A DNA stretch of 64,000 nucleotides, taken from Nitrosospira sp. Nsp2. GTDB taxonomy: Bacteria; Pseudomonadota; Gammaproteobacteria; Burkholderiales; Nitrosomonadaceae. The first letter of the stretch is position 1. Every line of letters starts with the position of its first letter. Positions 62,557-64,000 of the stretch are shown in pieces. Where the stretch lies: NCBI RefSeq assembly GCF_003050965.1, contig NZ_QAOU01000002.1:310001-374000 (forward strand), read 5' to 3'. Position numbers and translations under genes: made by a program. The notes beneath the pieces are model-generated. The model was not told the DNA's origin and did no database searches. It saw only the letters and a list, made by a program, of their open reading frames with translations.

Positions 62557-63533
62557 TTCCAATCCCGCATTTGCGCTGGCACGGTATTCCGTCTCTCTGT
62601 TGATACAGATAGCGCATTGCCGCCGCGCAACCGCCGATCAGTGGTCCGGGAACCCGTAATAGTAGCCGCATAAGAAGCCGGACTTCCTGGCCGGCCACCG
62701 TAGCGGATTTTGATATGCCTTGGGCCGTCCCGGCAATAGCCAGCCGGCCACGCCAAAGCTCCACCCCAACCTTAGCCACAATCCCCTGGTTATGCATCTG
62801 TCCATAGCTCGCATTTCGCGTAAAGCATGTTGTCATAACAAGATTCGCTTTGTCTTCCCAAAATGCATATAACATCTCAAATTATGATGTTCCACGTTTA
62901 CTAGATACATTATAAATGTATCTCAAGTTACTATTTTCTAATTATATATAATGGAAATTATCCAATCCAACGGCGGCCACCCCGATCCGCTCCTGGTGAA
63001 TATAAAGAACAGACGCCAGGATGAAATAGATTTTTTGTTTTATTACAGCTGCCCATTGCGCTGGCGGGTCCAAGCGCAGGATGCGCGGCGTTAACGAGAC
63101 TCGTGCGGGGCCTCACCGTTGATAAGAGATGGTTTACGCTATCGGTAGGAGTTCTTGCGTTCCTGCTGCGGCACGCCCTGCGAGGCTGGTGCCCGCCGCT
63201 CCCGCTATTGCGTCCCCTCGGTATAAGGACGCGCGGCGAAATCGACCGCAAAAAATTTGGGGCGAAAGCCTTGGTGGACCGGAGCACAAATGCCGGATAG
63301 AAACCGTTGCGACCAGATCGCGAAGAAACACGAAATAACGCTTTGCAGTGGGACTACAAAAGAGACCCCCCTAATAGCCGGGGCGCCATAAAGATCGCAA
63401 CAGGAGAGCAGCCCTGATACGCATTATTGCCGGGAACATTATGGGCTCGCAGGATGGGCGGCACTGCTTGATCCATGAACGTGATCCATAGGATCAACGT
63501 TGGATGAAGAATTCAAACATTCGGGGCACGATG
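62557..63533. other. Long intergenic region
   Basis: About 975 bp without a supported gene. It includes an AT-rich stretch (62870-62950) with a 21-bp palindrome. A 47-codon frame at 62951 has no SD and a random-looking product; the minus frame 62465-62875 overlaps the cytochrome gene. No RNA gene recognised. Confidence 0.35.
62903..62923. repeat. 21-bp AT-rich palindrome
   Basis: AGATACATT-ata-AATGTATCT has perfect 9-bp arms. It lies within an AT-rich region and resembles a dimeric regulator site. The target gene is not clear, since no coding region starts within 500 bp on either side. Confidence 0.5.
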
Positions 63534-64000
63534 CTATTGCCCTTCCGAGACCCAGAGAGCCGCATACCGTACCAAATCAGCCGCATCTTTCAAATTCAGT
63601 TTGATACGCATGTTGTAACGATGCGTTTCAATTGTTTTAATGCTGCGATTAAGCAGGTCGGCAATTTGCTGGCTGCTATGTCCGGCTCCAATCAGATGCA
63701 GTACCTCAAACTCGGTGGGGGTCAGGGTGCTGATCAGCGGTTCGGAATTTGAATTTCCGTTCGCGATGCGCTTCAACAATCTGTCCTGTATCGGCTCGCT
63801 CAAATATAAGTTTCCTTTCAATACTTCGCGAATAGCATTCACAAGTACCTTGCCCGGCTCCTGCTTCATCACATAACCTTTCGCTCCGACCCGCAAAGCT
63901 CGTTCGGCATACACTGCCCCGTCGTGCATGGACACCACCAGCACGGGCATTTCAGGCATTACGCTATGCACCTTCTTTATTAGCTCGAATCCGGAATGGG
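63534..64000 (-). CDS. NarL/FixJ response regulator, 5' end outside window
   Basis: The frame enters from the right edge, so the N-terminus is missing. The first visible residues (SGFELIKKVHSVMPEMPVLVVSMHD) are the middle of a receiver domain, just after the phospho-acceptor Asp; then GAKGYVMKQEPG, with the conserved Lys. A LuxR-type helix-turn-helix closes it: LTPTEFEVLHLIGAGHSSQQIADLLNRSIKTIETHRYNMRIKLNL. About 155 residues are present of an expected 210-220. It regulates transcription after phosphorylation by a sensor kinase that is not in the window. Confidence 0.88.
   Translation of the reverse strand, partial: HSGFELIKKVHSVMPEMPVLVVSMHDGAVYAERALRVGAKGYVMKQEPGKVLVNAIREVLKGNLYLSEPIQDRLLKRIANGNSNSEPLISTLTPTEFEVLHLIGAGHSSQQIADLLNRSIKTIETHRYNMRIKLNLKDAADLVRYAALWVSEGQ

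Noticed and set aside
62951-63094. 47-codon frame in the last long gap
   Set aside because: No SD and no similarity that I can recognise.

Overview
The window looks like a chromosomal segment of a Gram-negative, GC-rich betaproteobacterium, most plausibly an ammonia oxidiser of the Nitrosomonadaceae (Nitrosospira-like). This placement is inferred from gene content (a complete CusCBA/CusF copper-efflux operon, TonB receptor, PPK2 kinase, SulP permease, YeeE/YedE sulfur permeases, many lipoproteins) and not from a marker gene. I saw no rRNA, tRNA, transposase or CRISPR array.

Layout: 1-830 holds a phage-like hypothetical gene. 811-8130 is a surface-polysaccharide block: FkbM methyltransferase, a GT2-GT4 double glycosyltransferase, a GT2, a GT4 and an O-antigen polymerase/ligase; its first part (about 830-4320) is clearly AT-richer than its surroundings. 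8280-12560 carries a small secreted protein, a TonB receptor and an alpha-helical protein resembling ClyA/HBL pore formers, closed by a strong terminator. 13074-15059 has a ribbon-helix-helix regulator with an operator array and a SulP permease. 15229-20947 has a DUF1264 protein, a KtrAB potassium system, a phytase-esterase-like protein and a helical lipoprotein pair. 21066-26196 is a YbhGFSR-type ABC exporter operon. 26446-29896 holds an unknown gene, a tyrosinase with a MelC1-like caddie protein, and a convergent RTX protein. 30386-33943 holds an acyl-CoA ligase and two small envelope proteins.

34467-37496 is the most interesting region. A cytoplasmic subtilisin-like protease with a full catalytic set is followed by a protein resembling the C-terminal domain of cyanobactin protease PatG, then two short Cys-containing peptides with perfect Shine-Dalgarno sites and a shared N-terminal motif (P-x-F-x-A-E-A-S-L-G ... 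Y-R), then a Cys-rich zinc-ribbon protein. I read this as a probable RiPP (ribosomal peptide) locus of a kind I do not know to be characterised.

37727-48287 contains an outer-membrane protein, a DinG-type helicase, a sulfur operon (metallo-beta-lactamase/rhodanese plus two YeeE/YedE permeases), small envelope proteins, a TetR regulator with a methyltransferase broken by one in-frame TGA, and a DUF6607 lipoprotein. 48441-53918 holds PPK2 and a second unusual locus: an 837-residue protein with a Gly/Ala linker and a pore-hairpin-like segment, a protein with a clan CD (caspase/gingipain-like) His-Cys dyad, and a small helical protein. 54208-62556 is the copper/silver efflux operon (CusF, CusC, CusB fused to a CusF domain, CusA) plus a cytochrome c. 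The window ends in a NarL/FixJ-type response regulator cut by the right edge.
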